Positions 14,129 through 20,551 of a stretch of DNA of 64,000 nucleotides are shown here, one piece after another. This stretch comes from Methylopumilus sp009926035. Lineage in GTDB: Bacteria; Pseudomonadota; Gammaproteobacteria; Burkholderiales; Methylophilaceae. Below the pieces are notes generated by a model. That model saw only the letters and a list, made by a program, of their open reading frames with translations. It was not told where the DNA came from and did not search any database. The DNA is taken from contig JBEANL010000003.1 in assembly GCA_041165405.1 (NCBI GenBank), positions 1 to 64,000 on the forward strand, given 5' to 3'. The translations under genes and the position numbers were made by a program. Within the stretch, counting starts at the first letter, position 1. Every line of letters begins with the position of its first letter.

Positions 14129-14156
14129 AAGTTCTCCTAATTATTGAAAGGTTTTA

Positions 14157-14351
14157 CTATTTTTCATTCCAAAAAGCCCATGCAGCTAAAAGCAAGAATA
14201 AAAGGGTTACAGAAGCATGGGCTCTTAAATTTGTTTCACCAGGTATATGGAGTATCAGGGGGGCTAGTTCAAAAATCCCTAAAATTAACCATGCTAGTGA
14301 AATTAATGCTAATACAAATGTAATACGAGCAAATCTTTTTCTAAAAATCAT
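14157..14351 (-). CDS. Small two-helix membrane protein, 64 residues
   Basis: Basic start (MIFRKRFARI), then two hydrophobic helices (residues ~9-34 and ~45-60) around a loop HIPGETNLRAHAS. First gene of the three-gene small-membrane-protein operon at 13827-14351. Not recognised as a known family. The operon sits in the module between dispersed repeat copies R2 and R3, opposite in strand to mtnA-aldolase. Confidence 0.65.
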   Translation of the reverse strand: MIFRKRFARITFVLALISLAWLILGIFELAPLILHIPGETNLRAHASVTLLFLLLAAWAFWNEK

Positions 14352-14463
14352 TAATTTATTTTCTTATAATTAAATATTAATAACAGCATGTATTTTTAAA
14401 GCGCTTTTTGTCAAGCAAAAAATCATTAAAGATCTTAATAAGTTAAAACTGATGATACTTCCT

Positions 14464-14526
14464 AGCATACCTCTATTCCACCCAGGCTAATTTTGACGGA
14501 ACCAAACCCTCTACAACCCGGATAAA
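14464..14526 (+). repeat. Dispersed repeat copy R3, terminator-linked type
   Basis: CATACCTCTATTCCACCCAGG, then CTAATTTTGACGGAACCAAA and CCCTCTACAACCC; nearly identical to R5 over the middle 40 bases. Unlike R2 and R5 it is followed by a hairpin terminator instead of tRNA sequence. In the 385-bp gap 14352-14736 the only other thing seen is a weak promoter-like pair TTGATG (14643) / TAATAA (14666). Confidence 0.8.
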
Positions 14527-14527
14527 T

Positions 14528-14557
14528 AAAAAAGCCACTGCTATGGGTGGCTTTTTT
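14528..14557. terminator. Bidirectional terminator attached to repeat R3
   Basis: AAAAAAGCCAC (14528-14538) pairs with GTGGCTTTTTT (14547-14557). A- and T-tracts on the two sides allow function in both directions. Same stem as the R4-linked terminator. Confidence 0.8.
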
Positions 14558-14736
14558 ATTTACTTTCTTATTTTTAGTTTAATCTATTCAATTTTTATTT
14601 TCAAAATAAACATTCATTTAATTAGTTAGGACTAGACTATATTTGATGATTTAATGGATTTTTTGTAATAAAAGCTTAGTATATACTTTGGATAATCATT
14701 TTAAAGACTCAAAAATCTGAAAAAATGCATTAAATT

Positions 14737-16023
14737 ATGAAAAAATTTCATACGGTTATTATTGGTGGTGGAAGCCTTGGATCAGCTTCTGCTATATCAC
14801 TTGCTCGATACCTAAAAAAACATCATAAAAACCCAGAATCTATCTGCTTAGTTGAAAAAAATGTTTTAGGAAGCGGAATATCGGCTAAACAATCAGGAAT
14901 AGTGAGATCTGCAAATGCAGACGAAAATGCAGCTAAACTCGCAAAAATTTCAACTGATATGTGGAATGATATTGAAAAGTTTTGGGGGGTGAACCTACAT
15001 ATTGAAAAATCTGGAGCCATCTGGATTGCTAAAAAAGATAACAATGACTCTAATCCAAAATGGGAATTTATATCTCAAAATTTAAAAAAGGTACCTATTC
15101 ACTTTAAAAGAATTAAACCAGAACAAGCTAAAAAGTTATGTCCAGAATATATTAATTTCTATGATGATGAAATTTTTTATCACGAACCTAATGCAATTCA
15201 AATTGATCCTGCTCAATCAAGACAAGCACTATATCAAGGTATTCTAAAATCAGGCTTGACCTTACTTGAAGGTGAGGAAGTTATGGGCTTTAGAAAAAAT
15301 AAAAGTGAAAATATCACTGAAATCATATTATCAAAGCAAACTATCCATGCTGAGTATGTCATTAATGCTGCTGGCGCATGGAGCCCAAAACTTTTTGCAA
15401 AATTAGGCGTATCAATTCCGGTGAGTGTTGAACCAGTTTTTGTTGTCAATTGGCTTAATACACTTAATTTAAAAGAAAAAAGGATAATGCCAATCATTGC
15501 AGACTACGTAAATCGAGCATATTTTAGAAGTTGGCGCGAAGGTGAAATACATATGCATCAACCACGAAAAAGAGATATTCAAGAAACAGCCAGTGCATTC
15601 TCAGATAACCCCATAGGTATTATTGGTGCTGACTTCATTAATGATCCATTAAATCAAATGCAAGGCTATTCTCACGTACGATTATATGAGGATATTGCAA
15701 ATAGAAGATTCAATAATTTAAAACATACAGTCTTTTCATCTGGCTTTAGAACCTATTTTGATATCACTCCAGATCTAAAATTTATTCTAGGACCTGATAA
15801 AAAAATTAAGAATTTATTGCATTGTCTTGGATCAGGTCAAGCGTTTAAATATGCACCAGTATTTGGTGAGATGATGACAGAATATATTTTTAAACCTGGC
15901 AAGCTTTCAGAACTCGGTGATAATTTTTCTATTTCAAGATTTAACAAAAAATTCATGAATAAATTTTGGAAAAATACTGAAGGTATTAATTATTCATTGA
16001 AGCAAGAAAACAATATTTTATAG
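14737..16023 (+). CDS. FAD-dependent oxidoreductase, DAO (glycine/sarcosine oxidase-like) family
   Basis: 428 residues. An N-terminal FAD motif VIIGGGSLGSASA, then LVEKNVLGSGISAKQSGIVRS (the DAO-family 'S..s.G..r' turn), VINAAGAWSP in the middle, and a C-terminal GSGQAFKYAPVFGEMM block that resembles the FAD-contact end of this family. It probably oxidises an amino or N-methyl acid. In a methylotroph, sarcosine- or N-methyl-type substrates are attractive, but the substrate cannot be read from the sequence. It is alone in the module between repeats R3 and R4 on its strand, with no Sox-type partner subunits. Confidence 0.8.
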   Translation: MKKFHTVIIGGGSLGSASAISLARYLKKHHKNPESICLVEKNVLGSGISAKQSGIVRSANADENAAKLAKISTDMWNDIEKFWGVNLHIEKSGAIWIAKKDNNDSNPKWEFISQNLKKVPIHFKRIKPEQAKKLCPEYINFYDDEIFYHEPNAIQIDPAQSRQALYQGILKSGLTLLEGEEVMGFRKNKSENITEIILSKQTIHAEYVINAAGAWSPKLFAKLGVSIPVSVEPVFVVNWLNTLNLKEKRIMPIIADYVNRAYFRSWREGEIHMHQPRKRDIQETASAFSDNPIGIIGADFINDPLNQMQGYSHVRLYEDIANRRFNNLKHTVFSSGFRTYFDITPDLKFILGPDKKIKNLLHCLGSGQAFKYAPVFGEMMTEYIFKPGKLSELGDNFSISRFNKKFMNKFWKNTEGINYSLKQENNIL

Positions 16024-16107
16024 ACAATTATTTTTAGAACTTCAATAGAAAAGTCGGTAAGAGGTTACTTAATTTAAGTCTTTAAAAAATTTATTTTTTA
16101 GTGTTGT

Positions 16108-16461
16108 TTATTTCCTTTTTGCGCTCGAAGTATTTGCTGGATTATCAGTAATGGTGTCTCCGGGTTTAAAAGCCTTCTTAACGTATTGATCGCCATCTTT
16201 CGTAATCAGTGTTATCCATCCTGTAGCCCAATAGATAATAGCTTGTCCATTTTTTTCTTCCCATCTACCATATTTCATATCTTTACCATGTGTTCCAGAT
16301 GCTGATCCATCCTCATTAAGTTGAATTTCAAAAGGATCTTTATTTGAATCTGCTAAAATCCAAGAACCATTAAATTCCTTTGCAAAAAGGGCTCCTGAAA
16401 GAAAGACTCCTGCAATAAAGAGCAATAAAATATCTAATGTTTTAGTAAATTTAATTTTCAT
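16108..16461 (-). CDS. Secreted hypothetical protein with a lipocalin-like start
   Basis: 117 residues. Signal peptide or anchor at residues ~8-27 (ILLLFIAGVFLSGALFA), then a beta-rich domain: FNGSWILADSN, IQLNEDGSASGTHGKDMKYGRW, IIYWATGWITLI. The pattern (W at the start, 'DG.A.G' turn, 'GRW' strand) is like small periplasmic lipocalin-type domains. A basic, disordered C-terminus ends the protein. Family not identified. Convergent with the FAD oxidoreductase gene. Confidence 0.65.
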   Translation of the reverse strand: MKIKFTKTLDILLLFIAGVFLSGALFAKEFNGSWILADSNKDPFEIQLNEDGSASGTHGKDMKYGRWEEKNGQAIIYWATGWITLITKDGDQYVKKAFKPGDTITDNPANTSSAKRK

Positions 16462-16724
16462 ATTATTTCCTTAGAATTAATTTAGAATTATTAGCATATG
16501 GTTTTAATTTGAAGTTAATATTACACTAAAAGTATACTACACACCTTAATGTCCTCCGCACTGGTGTTGTCAACCACGAGTAATTTTCCGGTAAAAAAAA
16601 GCTCTCTTTAACGAAGGTAAATATTCTTTGAGGAATTAGAACATTATCCATTGATTGTGAATTTATGATGAAGTATTTATGACAGTAATTAATAACAAAA
16701 TCTCCGGATTCCGGATGTTTTGCT

Positions 16725-16786
16725 TACACACCCCTTTTTAACCCCTGCTTGTTTTGAAGGACTCAAACCCGCTACAACCCAGACAA
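16725..16786 (+). repeat. Dispersed repeat copy R4, terminator-linked type
   Basis: TACACACCCCTTTTTAACCC, then CTGCTTGTTTTGAAGG and CTCAAACCCGCTACAACCC, followed by the hairpin at 16789. Just upstream (16696-16720) AATCTCCGGATTCCGGATGT resembles 10446-10470. The rest of the 371-bp gap 16462-16832 shows no gene. Confidence 0.8.
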
Positions 16787-16788
16787 AT

Positions 16789-16817
16789 AAAAAGCCACTC
16801 ATTAAGAGTGGCTTTTT
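16789..16817. terminator. Bidirectional terminator, serves hsp20
   Basis: AAAAAGCCACTC (16789-16800) and GAGTGGCTTTTT (16806-16817), loop ATTAA. It lies 15 bases past the hsp20 stop. On the minus strand the stem ends in TTTTT and on the plus strand in TTTTTT. Confidence 0.85.
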
Positions 16818-16832
16818 TAAATCACACTTAAA

Positions 16833-17315
16833 TTAAGCTGATGTTACTTCTTTTTCTTTAACTTCAATTTTAGGTTGAGTAAATTGATGTAAAGATGAGA
16901 TTTCAATCTTCTTAGGTTTTTGAGATTCAGGAATGATATTTTCTAAACCAATTCTCAAGATACCGTCTTTATATTCAGCGCCTTTAACTTCAATCGTATC
17001 GACTAGACGGATCATTTTAGTGAATGATCGAGTACCAATACCTTTGTATAAATAATTTACTCCGGTGTCATCGTCTTTTTTAGAACCAGTAACTTCTAAA
17101 ATACCTTCGTTGACTGTAACTTCGATCTCGTCTTGATTGAATCCTGCCACAGCTAATTCAACGACATAGCGAGCCTCGTCTAGTTTAATAATATTGTGAG
17201 GTGGAAACTTTTCATTGCTAGACTCAAAGCTACCATCAAGAATACTTTCTAAATCTCTAAACATTCTTTCAAATCCAAGTGTTGTTGGATAAAGTTGACC
17301 AAATGAAACTTTCAT
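16833..17315 (-). CDS. Small heat-shock protein, Hsp20/alpha-crystallin family
   Basis: 160 residues, IbpA-like. The alpha-crystallin domain spans about residues 38-140: YVVELAVAGFNQDEIEVTV, GILEVTGSKKD, YLYKGIGTRSFTKMIRLVDTIEV, AEYKDGILRIGLENIIPE. A holdase chaperone that binds unfolding proteins in the cytoplasm. Strong Shine-Dalgarno (AAGGAG) before the ATG. A heat-shock promoter matching sigma-32 consensus lies 81 bp upstream, so control by temperature or protein stress is well supported. Its transcript ends at the repeat-linked hairpin. Confidence 0.95.
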   Translation of the reverse strand: MKVSFGQLYPTTLGFERMFRDLESILDGSFESSNEKFPPHNIIKLDEARYVVELAVAGFNQDEIEVTVNEGILEVTGSKKDDDTGVNYLYKGIGTRSFTKMIRLVDTIEVKGAEYKDGILRIGLENIIPESQKPKKIEISSLHQFTQPKIEVKEKEVTSA

Positions 17316-17350
17316 AAAATTCTCCTTCTTAAAATAAGCAAGTTAAACAA

Positions 17351-17373
17351 GCTCTACCCATTAGGCATAGAGC
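17351..17373 (-). promoter_or_regulatory. Hairpin in the hsp20 5' leader
   Basis: Within the hsp20 leader GCTCTA (17351-17356) pairs with TAGAGC (17368-17373), and CC/GG pairs extend the stem inward. Another small stem (AGTTC/GAACT) lies next to it at about 17374-17388. Hsp20 leaders often hold RNA thermometers, but I see no arm clearly pairing with the Shine-Dalgarno. Confidence 0.35.
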
Positions 17374-17395
17374 AGTTCGTTATGAACTAAAATTA

Positions 17396-17424
17396 AAATG
17401 GGGATATCAAATAAAAATTTCAAG
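17396..17424 (-). promoter_or_regulatory. Sigma-32 heat-shock promoter of hsp20
   Basis: On the minus strand CTTGAAA (17418-17424) is followed after 14 bases by CCCCATTT (17396-17403), which matches the sigma-32 consensus CTTGAAA / CCCCATNT at every defined position and has normal spacing. It lies upstream of hsp20 only. Confidence 0.9.
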
Positions 17425-17504
17425 GGGTTAAGGTTAAAAATTTTATACTTGAGTTTATTTATAGAAGATTTGCTAATTTAGGTTTTTGAATTAAGAATTT
17501 TATT

Positions 17505-17580
17505 TACACACCCCTATTCCACCCCTGCTAATTTTGACGGAATCAAACCCTCTACAACCCCCACAAATACTGTAAAATAT
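17505..17580 (+). repeat. Dispersed repeat copy R5, in front of intact tRNA-Lys
   Basis: TACACACCCCTATTCCACCC, CTGCTAATTTTGACGG, AATCAAACCCTCTACAACCC, then ACAAATACTGTAAAATAT up to 8 bases before the tRNA. As it adjoins a functional tRNA gene this is probably the parental copy, with R1-R4 derived from it. Confidence 0.85.
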
Positions 17581-17588
17581 CCCATATT

Positions 17589-17664
17589 GGGGGATTAGCT
17601 CAGTTGGTAGAGCAGCGGACTCTTAATCCGTTTGTCGCGAGTTCGACCCTCGCATCCCCCACCA
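17589..17664 (+). tRNA. tRNA-Lys(CTT)
   Basis: 76 bases including encoded CCA. Acceptor GGGGGAT/ATCCCCC, D-loop AGCTCAGTTGGTAGAGC, anticodon loop CTCTTAA (anticodon CTT), T-loop GTTCGACCC. All arms pair. Repeat R5 directly precedes it. Confidence 0.97.
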
Positions 17665-17728
17665 CTAAAACTAGTTTATTTCTAATAATCTCTATTAAAA
17701 TTTAATTTTATAATCCTAAGGAATAGCA

Positions 17729-18043
17729 ATGGCTACTGCCGTAATTATTAAACACCCAAATTCGGGCATGATTAAAATTGGTTACTATGGTTTTAGCTGG
17801 ACCTATTTGTTTTTTGGTTGGTTTGTGCCTCTTTTTAGAGGTGAATTAGGTGTAGCAGCGCTTCATATGCTTTTTTCAATTATTACATTAGGACTATGGC
17901 AGGTCATTGTGGCTTTTTTATATAACAGACAATATATGACACGTATGTTTATGACTGGATGGGTTTTGGCTGACTCAGAAGGCAATAATGAAATGGCCGC
18001 TCAAAGACTTGGTGTTGTATTACCAAAACGTGGGCGTAAATAA
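17729..18043 (+). CDS. Small inner-membrane protein, HrgC-like
   Basis: 104 residues with two hydrophobic segments (residues ~23-40 and ~43-66) and the typical wording YGFSWTYLFFGWFVPLFRGE. This matches small membrane proteins often annotated HrgC or 'uncharacterised membrane protein'. The C-terminus is basic (PKRGRK). No biochemical role is known to me. The Shine-Dalgarno (AAGGA) is near the ATG. It lies 64 bp downstream of tRNA-Lys and may share its transcript. Confidence 0.75.
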   Translation: MATAVIIKHPNSGMIKIGYYGFSWTYLFFGWFVPLFRGELGVAALHMLFSIITLGLWQVIVAFLYNRQYMTRMFMTGWVLADSEGNNEMAAQRLGVVLPKRGRK

Positions 18044-18047
18044 AACT

Positions 18048-18428
18048 TTATTTCTTTTTAATACACACACTCTTTAAATATAAATCATTAAGCGTTTTAG
18101 GTTTGACTGCTTGCCAATCCAATGCTTCACTTTTATTAAATAAAGCGCGGCCTTGCCCCATAGGCTCTGGGTATAAAGCATAAGCTAGAATTCTCATTTT
18201 TCGGGCTTTACAATCAAATTCTGATCTATTTTTAACAGATCGATATTGAATATTTTTAATGGTTTGTGGTTCAGCATAATTTTGTAAATACCATGCCCTT
18301 GTCTTATGTCCACTTTTACTCACAAGAGCATAATCTACGTAATGATCGGCATCGTCTTGATGCACCAAAGACCAATCAGCATAGGAATGAATCGGAATGA
18401 GAAACAAAACAAGCAGGAAAAATTTCAT
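18048..18428 (-). CDS. Secreted protein, surface-adhesin E-like domain
   Basis: About 126 residues from ATG 18428 (MKFFLLVLFLIPIHSYADW), which gives a clean signal peptide; in-frame starts at 18440 (ATG) and 18464 (TTG) would only lengthen the N-terminus. The mature part WSLVHQDDADHYVDYALV...RAWYLQNY...SEFDCKARKMRILAYALYPEPMGQG follows the pattern of adhesin-E-like domains common in betaproteobacteria, where a Cys pair (DC and the C-terminal VCIKKK) is likely. Periplasmic or surface location; function not established. Confidence 0.75.
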   Translation of the reverse strand: MKFFLLVLFLIPIHSYADWSLVHQDDADHYVDYALVSKSGHKTRAWYLQNYAEPQTIKNIQYRSVKNRSEFDCKARKMRILAYALYPEPMGQGRALFNKSEALDWQAVKPKTLNDLYLKSVCIKKK

Positions 18429-18544
18429 GATGCAAATCATCGCATTTAATAAATTTTTTCTCAACCCGAAACTTCTGAGAAATGATGGCTTGTCTATTCA
18501 TTGAAGGCTAAGCATAATAAAACATCTTCTAATTTAAGAAAAAA

Positions 18545-19549
18545 ATGAAAAAAATACGTTGGGGTATCCTAGGAGCTGCGCGCGTTAATGAGCGTCTTCT
18601 TCCAGCTATTGCAAATAGTCCTTTTGGGGAACTTGTTGCTATTGGAAGTCGAAGAGTAAATGCAGCTTTAGAATGTTTAAAAAAATATCAACCCAACTTT
18701 AAAGGTGAAGTTAAAACCTTTAATTCACTAGACGAAGTGATTTATCATCCTGATATAGATGCTATCTATATTCCACTTTCAAATGAAGAGCATGCCGAAC
18801 CAGCACTTAAAGCGATCAATAATAAAAAACATGTGTTAATTGAAAAACCTATCACACTTCATTCAAAAGAAGTTAAAGCAATTCAAGAGGCTGCTAATAA
18901 AAATCATGTCAAAGTGATGGAAGGTTTTATGTATGTCTTTCATCCGCAATTTGATCGCGTAAAAGAAATCATTAGCTCAGGATTTTTAGGTGATGTTCAA
19001 TATGTACATTCTATGTTTTCTTTTCCAATCCAGCCTGCACGTTTTTATCGTATCGATCGATCGATTGAAAATGGTGGTGGTGCACTTTGGGATATTGGAC
19101 CTTATGCCATTCATACGATAAGGCAATGCTTTGATCATAATCCTATATCAATCGTTGCAAAAAGCCATCTTAATGAGCATGGGGCAGATCTTACAACCTC
19201 AGGCATGATCGATTTTGGAAATAATAGACGCGCACAATTTGATATTAGCTTTGAATGTGTGAGACGTTCTCAATTTGAAATATTTGGATCAAAAGGAAAA
19301 TTAATGTGCCATACGGTATGGCAACATGAGAACGATGAGGCTTTATTAACTTTAACAACAGATACAGATGGTATAAAAAATGAACATATTAAGAAAGCGA
19401 ATCATTTTACGCTTGAGATTGATCACTTTAATCAATGCATCTTAAATGATACTTTACCCAAACTTTCTTTAGATGATGCGCTTTGGAATACAAAAACATT
19501 GGAAGCAATTCAATCATCCATCAAAACAAAAACCTGGATTAACCTTTAA
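18545..19549 (+). CDS. Gfo/Idh/MocA-family NAD(P)-dependent oxidoreductase
   Basis: 334 residues. N-terminal nucleotide-binding domain (IRWGILGAARVNERLLPA; SRRVNAALE) and the family signature HVLIEKPITLHSKEVKAI, with Lys of EKP as the catalytic/binding residue. The C-terminal half has MEGFMYVFHPQFDRVKEII and GGGALWDIGPYAIHTIRQ, as in dehydrogenases acting on sugars or cyclitols. Substrate unknown. Single-gene unit ending in a strong terminator 14 bases past the stop. Confidence 0.9.
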   Translation: MKKIRWGILGAARVNERLLPAIANSPFGELVAIGSRRVNAALECLKKYQPNFKGEVKTFNSLDEVIYHPDIDAIYIPLSNEEHAEPALKAINNKKHVLIEKPITLHSKEVKAIQEAANKNHVKVMEGFMYVFHPQFDRVKEIISSGFLGDVQYVHSMFSFPIQPARFYRIDRSIENGGGALWDIGPYAIHTIRQCFDHNPISIVAKSHLNEHGADLTTSGMIDFGNNRRAQFDISFECVRRSQFEIFGSKGKLMCHTVWQHENDEALLTLTTDTDGIKNEHIKKANHFTLEIDHFNQCILNDTLPKLSLDDALWNTKTLEAIQSSIKTKTWINL

Positions 19550-19562
19550 AAGTTTTAAAAAT

Positions 19563-19592
19563 AAAAAAGCCCGCATTAAGCGGGCTTTTTTT
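19563..19592. terminator. Rho-independent terminator between oxidoreductase and pqqA
   Basis: AAAAAAGCCCGC (19563-19574), loop ATTAA, GCGGGCTTTTTTT. A-tract and T-tract on both sides, so it can end both the plus-strand oxidoreductase and the minus-strand pqqA transcript. Confidence 0.92.
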
Positions 19593-19604
19593 AAATCTGA
19601 ATAA

Positions 19605-19676
19605 TTACTTATTCATTACATACATTGTAACTTCGAAACCGAAACGCATTTCAGTAGCAGCTGGAGTTGTCCACAT
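19605..19676 (-). CDS. pqqA: PqqA, precursor peptide of pyrroloquinoline quinone
   Basis: A 23-residue ORF (start MWTTPAATEMRFGFEVTMYV, then MNK) with Shine-Dalgarno AAGGAT 8 bases upstream. The MRFGFEVTMY core contains the conserved Glu and Tyr, spaced three residues apart, that PqqE crosslinks to form PQQ, the cofactor of periplasmic methanol and glucose dehydrogenases. The pqqBCDE genes are not in the window. A stand-alone pqqA with its own terminator (19563-19592) fits the need for excess peptide in methylotrophs. Confidence 0.93.
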   Translation of the reverse strand: MWTTPAATEMRFGFEVTMYVMNK

Positions 19677-19770
19677 GATGTTTATCCTTTTATTAAGTTA
19701 ATAAGAAATTACTTAAATGTAATCTTACTCGGACTATAAAAGTAAACACCTTTAGGATCATGAATAAGAT

Positions 19771-19787
19771 CTCATGAAAATCATGAG
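19771..19787. promoter_or_regulatory. Inverted repeat upstream of pqqA
   Basis: CTCATGA-aaa-TCATGAG, a perfect 7-bp inverted repeat about 95 bases upstream of the pqqA start. Possible operator or leader stem; no regulator can be named and no convincing -35/-10 pair was assigned. Confidence 0.35.
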
Positions 19788-19848
19788 AGATAAGACACTA
19801 AAACAATAAATTTATATAAAAACCTATATAAATCAATAATTTATAAAA

Positions 19849-19917
19849 CTATACCTTAGCTGGCTTAGGTTGAGGTTTTTTACCTTTAGATTCTTTTCTC
19901 TTATCTTTACTACCCAT
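19849..19917 (-). CDS. Very small basic peptide, 22 residues
   Basis: ATG at 19917 behind Shine-Dalgarno AGAGGT. The peptide is nearly all Lys, Pro, Gly and Ser (MGSKDKRKESKGKKP at its start, ending KPAKV). Similar short Lys-rich reading frames occur in other bacteria, but the small size gives little statistical support. It may be a real small protein or chance. Confidence 0.4.
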   Translation of the reverse strand: MGSKDKRKESKGKKPQPKPAKV

Positions 19918-19965
19918 ATATTACCTCTTTAACAGGTTGATCGAATGAACATTGTATACGAAAGG

Positions 19966-20235
19966 CTAGGTCTTCAGCCGCCTCTTCATTTCTTTTTCGT
20001 ACTCTGGAAAATAATGCGAAATTACCTCTAAGTCGAACTGGGAAAGAATGGAGTTATTCGATTCCCGCTCCAATAAAAACTCAAACGATGCTTGAATTAA
20101 ATTCTCGAGAGAGACCTTGCCATCCGTTAGCGAATTATAGAAATCATTCGAAACATGAACCTCATGTTGTGTGGTGGATTTTAATTTGACCGTGACCTTA
20201 AAATCAGAATCTTTAATTAATTTAATCGTAATCAT
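19966..20235 (-). CDS. Conserved hypothetical protein, 89 residues
   Basis: Soluble, no Cys clusters. Blocks KVTVKLKSTTQHEVHVS, FYNSLTDGKVSLENLIQASF and LLERESNNSILSQFDLEVI, then YFPEYEKEM. I recall similar short proteins as conserved hypotheticals in proteobacteria. It overlaps the stop of the 98-residue membrane protein by 4 bases, so the two are co-translated. The partly stranded, partly helical layout gives no clear function. Confidence 0.75.
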   Translation of the reverse strand: MITIKLIKDSDFKVTVKLKSTTQHEVHVSNDFYNSLTDGKVSLENLIQASFEFLLERESNNSILSQFDLEVISHYFPEYEKEMKRRLKT

Positions 20236-20528
20236 TTACGTCTTGATGCTGAAACTTTACCCCAACGCTTAACGAGAAGATAAAGAATGAAAAAAGAGAA
20301 AAATAAAAAAGCAATTCGGATCGGAAGGTAAGTTAAATCAGAAAATATATACTGAAAAAATACATAGGGTGTTAAAAGTATTGCAGAAATAACACGCCCC
20401 CAATACAAATTATTTAATTGCTTACTTTTTTTGTTCTTTTGATAAATCTTCCATGATATGAGTGCAAAAGAAAAAGATGCAATTAAAAATAAAATGCCGC
20501 CATACATAATTATCATGAATACATCCAT
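20232..20528 (-). CDS. Small membrane protein, 98 residues
   Basis: Three hydrophobic segments (residues ~4-28, ~44-62 and ~66-87) separated by basic loops (KIYQKNKKSK, KRWGKVSASRRK), giving a polytopic inner-membrane protein with a positive C-terminus in the cytoplasm. Lies 23 bases after the SpmAB-like gene and overlaps the next gene by 4 bases. Not recognised. Confidence 0.7.
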   Translation of the reverse strand: MDVFMIIMYGGILFLIASFSFALISWKIYQKNKKSKQLNNLYWGRVISAILLTPYVFFQYIFSDLTYLPIRIAFLFFSFFILYLLVKRWGKVSASRRK

Positions 20529-20551
20529 ATCAAATCCAAATTAAAATACGT

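Noticed and set aside
16540..16565. Possible sixth copy of the dispersed repeat (CTACACACC)
   Set aside because: Only about nine bases match and the following sequence diverges at once.
8739..17728. Prophage or transposon in the accessory region
   Set aside because: No integrase, transposase, phage structural gene or terminal inverted repeats were found.
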